A DNA stretch of 58,948 bases from Clostridiales bacterium (GCA_012523405.1 JAAYIN010000067.1:1-58948), one strand, 5' to 3'. Shown: positions 16,642 to 25,125, counted from the stretch's first letter. Notes: generated from the sequence alone by a model not told the origin. Program-made: numbers and translations.

Positions 16642-18860
16642 TGACTTGGCTTGATATAGGCAACGGATGGCGGAGTATTTATCTGCTCAGCTGTATGCTC
16701 CAAGCGGGAACGCTGGGTGTGCTTTTTGCAACCCATCATTGGTTTGCGAAAAAAAGCCGCGCTGCCTGCTTTTTTACGGGCGTTGCGGTTACGCCCCTCA
16801 TTCAATATCTATGGACGCTCGTGCTGGCTTTTGTGTGGCCACATGCGCCAAAACTCGTATATATTGGTGCGCTGCCGCTGGCGAGTGCGCTTCTTTTGCT
16901 GGTGATGATGCTTGTGCGCATCAAGCAAATCCCAACGCTTCTCAGGCAGGGCTGTGCGTTTTTGAAGCGCTTGCTCAGCTTTGATAAGCCGGCATTGATT
17001 GCGCTGATCTTTGCGCTCTGTTTGCTGATCCTGCTAGCACCTGTCGGCATTCGTTACTGCTCTAGCATGGACAGCATGAATGGCGGGGACGCAGGGGAAT
17101 ACATGGGGCTCGCGCTGAACTATTGCGAGGACCGCGATATCGAAAAACTGCTTGAAAAGGAAGAATTGGTTGGTCACTACAGAGGTCACAGCCATTTTCC
17201 CTCCCTTGAGCTGTATATGAGCTATGGTCTCTTCCATACCGATGAGGAACTGGGCTACCCCTATGATAAGCCCGCCTTTACAGGGATTGGGCTATTGGCG
17301 TTTTATATGGTGGCAGGGTATTTGGCGCTGCTGCTCGTCTTTTGCCGCGAGCGCAAACGATGGGTGCTGCTGGGCGCATTGCTGCTCAACCTCGTACCTG
17401 ATTTGGTGCATTCGGTTGCAGGCGCGCCTCGGGATATCTGGCGCATTGTTGCGCTGATGATCGCGATGCTCGTCTATGCAGGGCTTGAACCAAGCGGCAA
17501 CTGGAAGAAATACGCAGGCAAGCTGCTTTTATCATTTGTGCTTTGCTTTACCGTGATGAGTGCACATGTGGTGTGCTTTGTGGTGCTTCCCTTCATTGTG
17601 ATCGCTTGGGTGCTGTGGCAGTGGATGACCAGCGCGGCGATGTCCTACCGCGGCAGCGGCCATGCGCTTGTCAGGTCAATCGGCGTGGCACTTGCAGGGG
17701 CAGCGGGCACGGTAGTTGCATTTTTAGGCAATATCTGGTGCTATGTGAAATGGGGCGAGATGTCGCCTTGGCGGCTGATGACCACCTACACTACCGCACC
17801 GTGGTATAATATGTATATGGACATTGAATATAAGCTGGACGAAACCACAACCCATGTCAGCTTCTTGCAAGCGAAGGATGATATCCTCATGGGCTATGCA
17901 ACCCCCCTGGGGACATGGGGCTGGCGTGCGGCGATCATTGCGCTTGCGGTCTTGTTGGTTTGGCTGATTATGAGCCGCGTGAAGCTGCACCGCGATGCAT
18001 CCAGACTGATCAAAACCGCGCCGCCTCATAACGACGGACCAACCTATGTGCAGGTGATCACGGATTCCAAGCATATGGATATCTTCAAAACGATCAGCCT
18101 ATGCATGCTGCTAACGCTGTGCACGCTTGCGCCTATGTCGGGCATTCTGGATTCAAAGCTCTATAGTTTTTCGGGTGCATTCCTCAAACTATCAAGGTAT
18201 ACACTCCAATGGTTTATGCTTGGTGCCGTGATGATCTGCGCCGCACTATCAGCCGCGGAAGACCTGTGGAAGGACGGACTGAGAATCCTTCCCGCTCGTT
18301 TGCCGAAGGTTGCGGGCTGGTTTGAATCAAGGCGTATGGCTGGGATGAAACCATATATCAAGAACATACCTGCATATCTTTGTGTGCTTTTGTGTACGCT
18401 ATGCTTTGTGCAAGGCACCAAGCAGACTGGCTATGCCAATAGCTTCTACCGTTATAGCAGAACCGTGATGGAGGATCAGGAGCTGCTGCTTGATAACAGC
18501 TTCCAAAAGCGATACGGGCTGCTAAGGGAAATGGCAGTGCATGTCGGGGAGGATCAGAAAATCCTGATCACGCGCGTTGGCTACCAATATGCGCTTGGCG
18601 GCAAGGGCTATGTGCTGACCACCAACCCCATTGTGCATCTGCTTAATCTGCCGCTTGAGGAAGTGGCGGGAGAGCTTGCGGAAATGAATGCCGCGCTTCT
18701 GGCCACCCAGCCTGATTTTTGGGACAACCGCTACTACCCGCTCTCAACGCTCGCGGAGTACCTGCGCACATTGCCCGAGGAGCAAGTGGTGGAAACAGAA
18801 GAAATGCGGCTGTACATCCTTGATCCGTCGCTTGTTCCCTATGCGAATATCAGTGATTGA
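16641..18860 (+). CDS. Large polytopic membrane protein, probable GT-C-type enzyme
   Basis: The 739-residue protein has about twelve to fourteen hydrophobic helices and a C-terminal extracytoplasmic domain of roughly 150 residues. After the fourth helix comes GGDAGEYMGLALNY, placed like the acidic motif in the first outer loop of GT-C glycosyltransferases, then HSHFPSLELY. I do not recognise a named family. Coupled to the DUF354 gene and lying in a glycan cluster, it may transfer a lipid-linked sugar outside the cell or polymerise the glycan. That role is inference. Confidence 0.6.
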   Translation: MTWLDIGNGWRSIYLLSCMLQAGTLGVLFATHHWFAKKSRAACFFTGVAVTPLIQYLWTLVLAFVWPHAPKLVYIGALPLASALLLLVMMLVRIKQIPTLLRQGCAFLKRLLSFDKPALIALIFALCLLILLAPVGIRYCSSMDSMNGGDAGEYMGLALNYCEDRDIEKLLEKEELVGHYRGHSHFPSLELYMSYGLFHTDEELGYPYDKPAFTGIGLLAFYMVAGYLALLLVFCRERKRWVLLGALLLNLVPDLVHSVAGAPRDIWRIVALMIAMLVYAGLEPSGNWKKYAGKLLLSFVLCFTVMSAHVVCFVVLPFIVIAWVLWQWMTSAAMSYRGSGHALVRSIGVALAGAAGTVVAFLGNIWCYVKWGEMSPWRLMTTYTTAPWYNMYMDIEYKLDETTTHVSFLQAKDDILMGYATPLGTWGWRAAIIALAVLLVWLIMSRVKLHRDASRLIKTAPPHNDGPTYVQVITDSKHMDIFKTISLCMLLTLCTLAPMSGILDSKLYSFSGAFLKLSRYTLQWFMLGAVMICAALSAAEDLWKDGLRILPARLPKVAGWFESRRMAGMKPYIKNIPAYLCVLLCTLCFVQGTKQTGYANSFYRYSRTVMEDQELLLDNSFQKRYGLLREMAVHVGEDQKILITRVGYQYALGGKGYVLTTNPIVHLLNLPLEEVAGELAEMNAALLATQPDFWDNRYYPLSTLAEYLRTLPEEQVVETEEMRLYILDPSLVPYANISD

Positions 18861-18908
18861 CCGCGATATGATCCCCATACTATTTGAAACAATCGGAGGA
18901 GGGCGCTG

Positions 18909-19931
18909 ATGAACTGTCCTAAATGTGGCAATATGGTTTCTCAAGGTACTGCGTTTTGTCCTTTTTGTAATGAGCCGCTCAATACAGGCTTTATCCAGCA
19001 GAACTATCAGCAGGGATACGGCACATACCAGCAGCCAAGCCAAGGCGCACCCCAGCAGGGCGGATTTGATGCCTACGGCAACCCTTTGCAGCAGCAAACA
19101 GGCGGCTACCCGCCCCAGCAGCAGCCTCAGCAATCCCAGCAGGTGTACCAACAAAGCTATGTTCAGTACGAACAGCAAAACTACCCAACCGGTTACCAAA
19201 CGCCTTATGTATACGGTCAGCAAGCCGAGCAGCATGAGAACCATTTTTTAGCAATGCTGAGTGAGCTGCCCAAAAAGTTTTTGGAAAGCTTCACCAAACC
19301 GTCAGAGGTTCTTCGCACAATGATCGAGCGCAAGGACACGCTCACGGGTATCATGGTAACAGTGCTCGCTCTCGTGCTCTCCTTTATTGCCGGCATGCTT
19401 GTGATGCGCGGCTTTGTGAAGGTGCTCTTTACGATCGTTTCGGTGATCACCAATACCAGCATTGCCAGCAACGACGCGTCCATGAACCAAGGCATTAATT
19501 ACATCGCAAGGCAGTTCGGTGCGCCCATTGGCGGCATTGTTGCGCTATGCCAGCTCATCTCCATGCTGGTACCCGCGGCGGTTGCCATGGTGTATTTATG
19601 CGTGGTGTCCAAGGTGCGCTTCTCATGGGAGCTGCTCATTGGCTTTAGCGGCGTGACAACGATGCCGACCATAGCAGCAACCGTGATTGCGATGGCATGC
19701 TCCATGATTTCACCTTGGCTTGCGGTACTGGTTTGCATTGGCGGCATGGTCATCAGCTACATCCAAATGGGACAGATGGCGGCAGATATAACGGGCAAGA
19801 GCGGTTCACAAATCCTCCCTGCCAAAACGATCTGCATTTGCGTATCGATTCTATTGGTGCTATTGCTCAATGGCGTCGTTGGCGGCATGCTGATGAGCAG
19901 CACGATCACGAGAATTCTCACCTATATTTGA
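18909..19931 (+). CDS. Zinc-ribbon and Yip1-domain membrane protein
   Basis: The 340-residue product starts with a zinc ribbon, CPKCGN...FCPFCNEPL (Cys3, 6, 17, 20), followed by about 80 residues rich in Gln, Tyr, Pro and Gly, then a Yip1-like domain of five membrane helices (about residues 140-335). Proteins of this layout are common and uncharacterised in Firmicutes; they may sense or scaffold at the membrane. The upstream site is GGAGGAGGGCGCTG. It sits 17 bp before the peptidase gene and within the glycan cluster, so a shared envelope role is likely. Confidence 0.85.
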   Translation: MNCPKCGNMVSQGTAFCPFCNEPLNTGFIQQNYQQGYGTYQQPSQGAPQQGGFDAYGNPLQQQTGGYPPQQQPQQSQQVYQQSYVQYEQQNYPTGYQTPYVYGQQAEQHENHFLAMLSELPKKFLESFTKPSEVLRTMIERKDTLTGIMVTVLALVLSFIAGMLVMRGFVKVLFTIVSVITNTSIASNDASMNQGINYIARQFGAPIGGIVALCQLISMLVPAAVAMVYLCVVSKVRFSWELLIGFSGVTTMPTIAATVIAMACSMISPWLAVLVCIGGMVISYIQMGQMAADITGKSGSQILPAKTICICVSILLVLLLNGVVGGMLMSSTITRILTYI

Positions 19932-19948
19932 TGCTGTGAGGTTTTGAT

Positions 19949-21463
19949 TTGAAGCAAATAAGGAAAAGCCCCAAAGCGTACCTCTTGATAGGGGCAGCGC
20001 TGCTGATCGCGGCAGCTGCTGTGCTGGCAGTGATTTTATGGCCCGCCAACGCAACGCTGAGTGAGCCGTCCGCAGCGCTGAGTGAAGCGATGGACGGACT
20101 GGATGAAAGCAAGATAGAAGCGGTGTTTGGGCCAAGTGAAAGAACACTTGAGGTGACGCAGCAGCTGATGCTGACAAACCGCACAGGGCAGGACCTGACG
20201 ACCGCTGTGCTCAGAACATGGCCCAATGCATTTCAAAATGAAGAGACCTCTCCCTGCGCCTCAGAGGAGCTTGCGGCGCAATGCTATCCCGATGGGTTTT
20301 CCATAGGTGCATTGGTGATGGAGCAAGCGCAGCTGACGCTTGGCGGGGAAACAAAAGACGTACCCTACTACTATATAGACGATGCAAAAACCGCACTCTG
20401 CCTGCCGCTTGGCGGGACTTGGCGCAGCGGCGAAATACTGGAAGCAACGATTCGATACACCGTGCGGATTCCGCATGCGGCGTATCGCTTTGGCGAGAAC
20501 AACGGCATTTTTGCGATTGGCAATTGCTTCGCCGTACCCGCTGTGATGGAGGATGGAGAGCCGCGCCTTGACGAATACCTCGCGGTTGGCGACCCTGCCA
20601 TCGGGGATGTGATGAACTATCACGTCAGCATCAGCGTGCCGCTTGGCTACGAGTGTGCTGGCAGCGGATACCCTGAGATAGCAAAGGCCGATGGCAACGC
20701 GGTCTACCATTATGATTCCCCTGCGATTCGCGAGTTCGCGCTGGTGATCAGCGACGGATTTGAGACGGCGCAGACCAAGGAAAACGAGGTTTGCATTACG
20801 GCCTATGCCAAGGATTCAAAGAAGGCTAAGGATATGCTGAAGTACGCAAAGCAAGCGCTTGCTTGCTACAGCGAGCGCTATGGCGCATATCCCTACCAGA
20901 GCTTCACGCTTGCTGAGATAGATTTTCCCATGGGCGGCATGGAATACTCCCAGCTGGTGATGATTGGGTCCAGCCAGATCGAGCGCGGCGGCGATACCCT
21001 TGAGCAGGTTGTGGCGCATGAAGCGGCACACCAATGGTGGTATGGCGTTGTCGGAAGCGACAGCTACTACCAATCATGGCAGGACGAGGCGCTTTGTGAG
21101 TTCAGCGTGCTGGACTATGTGGAGACTTATCACGGGGCATCGGGCAGGGCGCAAAAGCAGGAGGAGATGGACTACGCCATGCGCGTCACCGTCCCGCGCG
21201 GCATTACCCCGGGTGCGCCGCTTGATTATTTTAGCAGCATGAGCGAGTATTCGCTTGTGGTCTATAACCGCGGAGGCGCAATGCTTGCCGCACTCAATCA
21301 GGCGATGGGCTGTGCACTTGACGATTTCCTTAAAGTGTATTATGATCGCTATGCCTTTAGCAAAGCCACACGTGAGGACTTTGAAATGCTTTTGGCTGAA
21401 TATACGGGCGAGGATTATTCGCCGCTTATTACTGATTATCTGGATACGCATATCCTCAATTGA
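19949..21463 (+). CDS. Membrane-anchored M1-family metallopeptidase
   Basis: The 504-residue protein has one N-terminal membrane helix (about residues 10-31) and a gluzincin catalytic core outside the cell. GGMEYSQ corresponds to the exopeptidase GAMEN motif, and HEAAHQWW followed by E after exactly 18 residues forms the HExxH-x18-E zinc site (about residues 356-379); the late Tyr of YNRGGAML is the usual transition-state residue. The protein lacks the long C-terminal helical domain of classical aminopeptidase N. Start is TTG with GTGAGG upstream. Placement among glycosyltransferases suggests cell-surface peptide turnover; the substrate is unknown. Confidence 0.88.
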   Translation: MKQIRKSPKAYLLIGAALLIAAAAVLAVILWPANATLSEPSAALSEAMDGLDESKIEAVFGPSERTLEVTQQLMLTNRTGQDLTTAVLRTWPNAFQNEETSPCASEELAAQCYPDGFSIGALVMEQAQLTLGGETKDVPYYYIDDAKTALCLPLGGTWRSGEILEATIRYTVRIPHAAYRFGENNGIFAIGNCFAVPAVMEDGEPRLDEYLAVGDPAIGDVMNYHVSISVPLGYECAGSGYPEIAKADGNAVYHYDSPAIREFALVISDGFETAQTKENEVCITAYAKDSKKAKDMLKYAKQALACYSERYGAYPYQSFTLAEIDFPMGGMEYSQLVMIGSSQIERGGDTLEQVVAHEAAHQWWYGVVGSDSYYQSWQDEALCEFSVLDYVETYHGASGRAQKQEEMDYAMRVTVPRGITPGAPLDYFSSMSEYSLVVYNRGGAMLAALNQAMGCALDDFLKVYYDRYAFSKATREDFEMLLAEYTGEDYSPLITDYLDTHILN

Positions 21464-21498
21464 TATCGGATAAATGATTTACGAAAGGATGAACAATT

Positions 21499-22635
21499 TT
21501 GGATAATAGCTTTGTCAATGAAACGGCAGTGATCATTCCTGCCTACAAGCCCGATGATCGCCTGCCCCCTTATATTGCGGCGCTTCGGGAGGCGGGGATC
21601 GGCAAAATTGTGATTGTGGATGACGGAAGCGGCGAAGAATTTGGGTTGCTATTTGCCAGCATCCCGCAGGATGAAGTCGTCCATATCATCTCCTATATGC
21701 CCAACGCAGGCAAGGGCGTTGCGCTCAAGCGCGGCATGGAGTACATCAAGGACGAATGCCAGGATCAGCGCTTTGTGATCACCGCTGACAGCGACGGGCA
21801 ACATACGGTGCACGATGTGCTCCGCATGGCGGGCAGCCTTGGCGAGAGCAGCGAGGGTCTGCTGCTTGGCAGCCGCGACTTTGCTGAGAGCCATGTACCG
21901 CCAAAAAGCCGCATGGGAAATCGAATCACCTCAGTGGTGTTCAAGCTCCTATACGGCCATTGGGTCAGCGACACCCAGACGGGACTTCGCGGCTTTGAGC
22001 GAAAGCTCTTGCCGATGATGATCGCCGTTCGCGGGGATCGCTATGAATATGAAATGAATATGCTGATCGAGTGCTCGGCTCACAAGCTCCCCATGCGCCC
22101 GCTCACCATTGAAACAGTCTATGAGAACAACAATGAAGGCAGCCACTTTAGAGCGGTGCGCGACAGTGCACGTATCTATGGCGTGATCTTTGGCGGGTTC
22201 TTCCGCTTCATCAGCGCATCGCTGATCAGCTTTCTGGTGGACTACGGTCTGTATCTGCTGATCAATAATCTGCTCAAGCAGTTTGTGCCTGCGCTTGACA
22301 ACGAGTTTAACCTGATCTTTATGAAGGTCGTCTCTCGCATTGCGATTGCCACGGTGGCTGCACGCGTACTATCGGGCATTGTCAATTATGCGCTTAACCG
22401 CAAGCTTGTCTTTGCCAGCAAGGCATCCGCGAAAAAGACGTTCCCGCGTTATCTGGTGGTGTTCTTCCTGATCATGGTGCTATCTGCGGGGCTCACAAGC
22501 AGCATGCATGTCTGGTTTGGCTGGAGCGACAACATGTCCAAAATCCCTGTTGATATCGCCCTGTTCTTCCTGAGCTATTACTTGCAGCGCAAGTGGGTAT
22601 TCATCAAGGAAGTAGAGCTGGAAGAAGCAGCTTAA
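21499..22635 (+). CDS. Bifunctional GT2 glycosyltransferase - GtrA-like fusion
   Basis: The 378-residue protein joins a GT2 domain (residues 8-225; VIIPAYKPDDRLPPYI, IVDDGSGEEF, TADSDGQH, SDTQTGLRGF) to a GtrA-like domain of four membrane helices (about 230-370; FFRFISASLISFLVDYGLYLL, ALNRKLVF, YYLQRKWVF). In serotype-conversion systems GtrB makes polyprenyl-phosphate glucose and GtrA is thought to flip it, so the fusion would couple synthesis to translocation. Start TTG with AAAGGATG upstream. It ends the cluster and overlaps the convergent GNAT gene by 4 bp. Confidence 0.9.
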   Translation: MDNSFVNETAVIIPAYKPDDRLPPYIAALREAGIGKIVIVDDGSGEEFGLLFASIPQDEVVHIISYMPNAGKGVALKRGMEYIKDECQDQRFVITADSDGQHTVHDVLRMAGSLGESSEGLLLGSRDFAESHVPPKSRMGNRITSVVFKLLYGHWVSDTQTGLRGFERKLLPMMIAVRGDRYEYEMNMLIECSAHKLPMRPLTIETVYENNNEGSHFRAVRDSARIYGVIFGGFFRFISASLISFLVDYGLYLLINNLLKQFVPALDNEFNLIFMKVVSRIAIATVAARVLSGIVNYALNRKLVFASKASAKKTFPRYLVVFFLIMVLSAGLTSSMHVWFGWSDNMSKIPVDIALFFLSYYLQRKWVFIKEVELEEAA

Positions 22636-23096
22636 CGAAGTGCTTTAGGGATGCAATCATCGGTTTGATGCTTGCATCCTTCGCAGTTTCCCCCGCAATG
22701 ACTGAGCATGATATCATCCGCTAAAATGGTCATGCGGGCGGAGGCGGGCTCGCTCGCCCCAAAGCCGTACTTTTGGAAAAAGGGCACGGCGTCACTGGGA
22801 GCATCAAGGGAGATGACATTTGCGCTATGGCTTAGGGCTTTGAATAAAAGCAAGCGGATCAGCAGATCGCCAAAGCCGTTGCCGCGCTCAGCTTCCAGCA
22901 CCCCGATATCCCCAACGAAGAATGATCCGTCAGCCCACCAGAGGCGTGCGCTTGCGACCGCAGCGTCGTCCTTGAAGACGGCGACCTGCCATGCCATGTC
23001 ATCAAGCTGATCGCGTCCGCGGGAAAAGACGGATTCGCGGATGGAAATCGGCAGTGAAATATCGCTGCCCATCGGAAACCATTTGCCATGTACCAT
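22632..23096 (-). CDS. GNAT-family acetyltransferase with C-terminal Cys cluster
   Basis: About 154 residues from the ATG at 23096 (GGGGG eight bases upstream). The acetyl-CoA loop region reads LEAERGNGFGDLLIRLLL, followed by SLDAPSDAVPFFQKYGFGASEP, the usual GNAT beta5-alpha5 end. The tail CGGNCEGCKHQTDDC carries four cysteines, often seen in clostridial GNAT proteins and able to bind metal. The frame is open far upstream, but that part is the antisense of the DUF896 gene. Substrate unknown. Confidence 0.8.
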   Translation of the reverse strand: MVHGKWFPMGSDISLPISIRESVFSRGRDQLDDMAWQVAVFKDDAAVASARLWWADGSFFVGDIGVLEAERGNGFGDLLIRLLLFKALSHSANVISLDAPSDAVPFFQKYGFGASEPASARMTILADDIMLSHCGGNCEGCKHQTDDCIPKALR

Positions 23097-23129
23097 ATCA
23101 AAACCCCCATATCGAAAGGATGAAACTCG

Positions 23130-23342
23130 TTGGAAAAGGAAAAAGTGGATCGAATCAATGAGCTCGCAAGAATCAAGAAAGAGCGCGACCTCACAAGCGA
23201 AGAACACGCGGAGCGCGACCTTCTGCGCAAGGAATATATCGCTGGCTTCCGCCAAAACATGCATGCGGTGCTCAGCAATGTCAAAATCCAGCAGGAAGAC
23301 GGCACTTTGACCCCTCTTCAAAAGAAAGAGGACAAGCACTAA
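23130..23342 (+). CDS. DUF896 (YnzC-like) small cytoplasmic protein
   Basis: The 70-residue protein matches the DUF896 family: VDRINELARIKKERDLTSEEHAERDLLRKEYI followed by GFRQNMHAVLSNVKI, split here only for length. The B. subtilis member YnzC is a two-helix hairpin; one paralogue is under SOS control. Start TTG with GAAAGGATG upstream. It is divergent from the GNAT gene with only 33 bp between start codons, so at least one promoter must lie inside the opposing gene. Function is not established. Confidence 0.9.
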   Translation: MEKEKVDRINELARIKKERDLTSEEHAERDLLRKEYIAGFRQNMHAVLSNVKIQQEDGTLTPLQKKEDKH

Positions 23343-23413
23343 TGCCTGCCCCAACACTCTAATAATATCATAAAACCACACAAAGATCAATGATGAAATT
23401 TTCGTGAAAACCC

Positions 23414-23442
23414 TTGTATAAGTTGACCTTCTGGGGTATAAT
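23414..23442 (+). promoter_or_regulatory. Promoter upstream of the DUF1292 leader
   Basis: TTGTAT (23414-23419), a 17-bp spacer and TATAAT (23437-23442). Transcription would start near 23449, leaving a leader of about 225 nt before the preferred DUF1292 start codon. Confidence 0.6.
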
Positions 23443-23448
23443 AAAATC

Positions 23449-23642
23449 AAGCCAAAGGGATAAAGGAAAGTGATAACGCTTCCCATCGTGAAGGGCCGCA
23501 TGCATCGCATGATGTGATGACACGGCGATGACCGCACCTAGGTGCACTGCTGGCAGCGCACGATGAGCTCGGTGCAACATACCTTGTTTGACCCAAACCC
23601 TGAATGTCCCCATTGGCGCACCGAGAACGCTGAGACGCAGCG
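23449..23642 (+). ncRNA. Candidate structured leader or small RNA before the DUF1292 gene
   Basis: Between a promoter and the DUF1292 gene lie about 200 bases with dense pairing potential and no credible protein. The main element is CTCGGTGC ... GCACCGAG (8 bp), enclosing ACAT/ATGT and GTTTG-ACC-CAAAC with a 5x5 internal loop. Before it are GGAAAGTG-ATAA-CGCTTCC, CATGC-ATC-GCATG and the palindrome GCACCTAGGTGC; after it AACGCTG-AGACG-CAGCGTT. No T-run follows, so it is probably a leader rather than a terminated RNA. 6S RNA or a cis-regulatory element are the main alternatives. Confidence 0.45.
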
Positions 23643-23675
23643 TTGAAATATTGCAAAGAAAGCGAGGCGATTCCA

Positions 23676-24050
23676 TTGTACAGCGACGAGCAGAATGTCG
23701 GCGGCATGGCCGCCGAAGAGGAAACCCGTGATCTCATCGAAGGAGTCGATGAGGAAGGAAACAATGTTTTGCTGGAAGTGGTTCGCTATTTTTTCTACAA
23801 CGGCGAAGAGTACGTTGTCTTGGGTGATGCCCACGAAAGCGACTGCGGTTGTGAGTGCGAACATTGCGACCACCACGAGGACGAAGAGGAAGAAGATGCC
23901 ATCAATTTATATATCATGAAGGTCATTGAATCCGAGGAAGATGGCGAGGAGATCGAGGAGTTCGTTCCCGTGGCAGACGAAGCCCTGCTCGAGAAACTCA
24001 TAGAGGTTGTCCAGGCAGATTTTGAATCCGATGAGGAAATCGAAGATTAA
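23676..24050 (+). CDS. DUF1292 family acidic protein
   Basis: About 124 residues from the TTG at 23676, preferred because GCGAGG lies nine bases upstream; the frame is open 11 codons further to another TTG at 23643. The body LIEGVDEEGNNVLLEVVRYF and EEYVVLGDA is the DUF1292 (YrzB-like) fold. An insertion with CGCECEHCDHHEDEEEEDA adds cysteines, histidines and acidic residues that could bind metal. Function is not established; in many Firmicutes the family sits near alaS/yrrK, but not here. Confidence 0.88.
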   Translation: MYSDEQNVGGMAAEEETRDLIEGVDEEGNNVLLEVVRYFFYNGEEYVVLGDAHESDCGCECEHCDHHEDEEEEDAINLYIMKVIESEEDGEEIEEFVPVADEALLEKLIEVVQADFESDEEIED

Positions 24051-24171
24051 CCATTTGGTGAATTACCTGTAAAACGGAAGATAAGAATACCAGATATACG
24101 ATCGGTGATCGATTATATATACGTTTGTATTCCAAATTCGAGCAGGCAGGGAAATTGAATACTGGTTACAC

Positions 24172-24200
24172 GCCGAGCGGAAGATTCCGCTCGGCTTTTA
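24172..24200 (+). terminator. Terminator after the DUF1292 gene
   Basis: GCCGAGCGGAA / TTCCGCTCGGC (11 bp, 2-nt centre, in practice a 4-nt loop) followed by TTTTA. Confidence 0.9.
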
Positions 24201-24224
24201 TGTGCCTTAAAATGCGGAAATAAA

Positions 24225-24262
24225 AAAACGACTGTATCCACCAGCGGATACGAGTCGTTTTG
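24225..24262 (-). terminator. Terminator of the ferritin-like gene
   Basis: On the minus strand an imperfect stem, ACGACTCGTATCC / GGATACAGTCGT, with a 6-nt loop is followed by TTTTTTT. On the plus strand the tail is only TTTT, so it acts mainly on the minus-strand gene. Confidence 0.85.
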
Positions 24263-24292
24263 GTTCCTATGGAAAACTTCGGTGAGCATTCA

Positions 24293-24748
24293 TTACTCCA
24301 CCAGATGGTTGAGATGCTTGTCCTCCTCTGCCGCAATCAGCAGCAGTGCACTTTTTGCCTCGGGATTGGTGGTCAGCTCCGCAAATTCGCGGTACTTCTT
24401 AGCGGAGGCTGCTTCGGCTAGGATGGCCGCTTTGAGCATGCTGTCCACATCCGTTAGCAAGCCTTGCCTCACAGCGCCCATCAGGCCGCCTTCAAACAAG
24501 ATCCCATCAGCGATTGCCGATAGGGAGAGCTGTTGCTCGATGGATGCATCAAGCCCTGTATATAGTGCGCGGAACTGGCGTAGATGTTCCTGTTCATCGG
24601 CAAGCATCAAAGAAATCTGTAGATACAGTTCCTCGCCCTCTCGACCAAGCTGCTGCATCACTAGCATAGCACGCTCGTAGAGATGCACGGCCGCAGATTC
24701 CATCTCACATGCCAAGAAAATGGCTTCCTGTTCAGACTTTATCAGCAC
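24293..24748 (-). CDS. Ferritin-like diiron four-helix protein
   Basis: The 151-residue protein is a rubrerythrin/ferritin-like bundle without a rubredoxin domain. Candidate iron ligands fall in each helix: ACEMESAAVHLYERA, LADEQEHLRQF (ExxH), AAILAEAASAKKYREF, and AAEEDKHLNHL (ExxH). Such proteins act in peroxide or iron handling in anaerobes. Start GTG with AAAGGA nine bases upstream. DnaA-box-like sequences lie directly before it. Confidence 0.82.
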   Translation of the reverse strand: MLIKSEQEAIFLACEMESAAVHLYERAMLVMQQLGREGEELYLQISLMLADEQEHLRQFRALYTGLDASIEQQLSLSAIADGILFEGGLMGAVRQGLLTDVDSMLKAAILAEAASAKKYREFAELTTNPEAKSALLLIAAEEDKHLNHLVE

Positions 24749-24800
24749 TTATCCACGTCCTTTCCACAATTTATCCTCGTCAGAAAATGAGTTATCCACA
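24749..24800. promoter_or_regulatory. Cluster of DnaA-box-like sequences
   Basis: Within 52 bp on the plus strand are TTATCCACG (24749-24757, 8 of 9 to the box), TTATCCTCG (7 of 9) and TTATCCACA (24792-24800, perfect). They lie between the ferritin-like and DUF1858 genes. Three in one orientation is more than expected by chance in this 52% GC sequence, but there is no AT-rich unwinding region or dnaA nearby, so an origin is not claimed. Confidence 0.4.
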
Positions 24801-24816
24801 TTGGGTGGAGAGGGGT

Positions 24817-25020
24817 TTACGCCTGTGCAGCCATGTGCTCGTTGAGCTTGGTGACGAGAGCATCGGCGTTTGCACCATGTGCAGCGCATGCATCCTGGAG
24901 GGATTCAGCGGTTGCGTGAGGGCAGCCAAGGCAGTGCATACCAAAACTCATGAAGATATTTGCCGTTCCGCGGTCGAGCTTCAGTATCTCGCCGATGGTC
25001 ATGTCCTTATTGATGGTCAT
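24817..25020 (-). CDS. DUF1858 redox-disulfide domain protein
   Basis: The 67-residue protein is of the hybrid-cluster-protein-associated redox disulfide type: MTIGEILKLDRGTANIFMSFGM, then HCLGCPHATAESLQDACAAHG. The CxxC pair near residues 30-33 is the proposed redox-active site. These small proteins are thought to pass electrons or hold a thiol in anaerobic metabolism; partners are unknown. Start is ATG with AGGAGG upstream, behind its own promoter (25091-25063). Confidence 0.88.
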   Translation of the reverse strand: MTINKDMTIGEILKLDRGTANIFMSFGMHCLGCPHATAESLQDACAAHGANADALVTKLNEHMAAQA

Positions 25021-25062
25021 AATAGTTCCTCCTTATTTTGCGATTGGCTTTTGCCTACGCTT

Positions 25063-25091
25063 ATATTATCATTGTGCCCAGATGATGTCAA
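25063..25091 (-). promoter_or_regulatory. Promoter of the DUF1858 gene
   Basis: TTGACA (25091-25086), 17 bp, TAATAT (25068-25063) on the minus strand. Its -35 lies next to the terminator of the preceding 5'-nucleotidase gene. Confidence 0.75.
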
Positions 25092-25092
25092 T

Positions 25093-25125
25093 CAAAAACC
25101 CCCGCCTGCAAATTGCAAGCGGGGG
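25093..25125 (-). terminator. Terminator of the 5'-nucleotidase gene
   Basis: On the minus strand CCCCCGC (25125-25119) / GCGGGGG (25105-25099), with a TTGCAA...TTGCAG inner part, is followed by TTTTTGATT. Confidence 0.9.

Noticed and set aside
23097-23537. N-terminal extension of the GNAT protein to 301 residues
   Set aside because: It is antisense to the DUF896 gene and its promoter region and has no GNAT features.
24749-24800. Replication origin
   Set aside because: No AT-rich unwinding element, dnaA/dnaN genes or skew information; three boxes alone are not enough.
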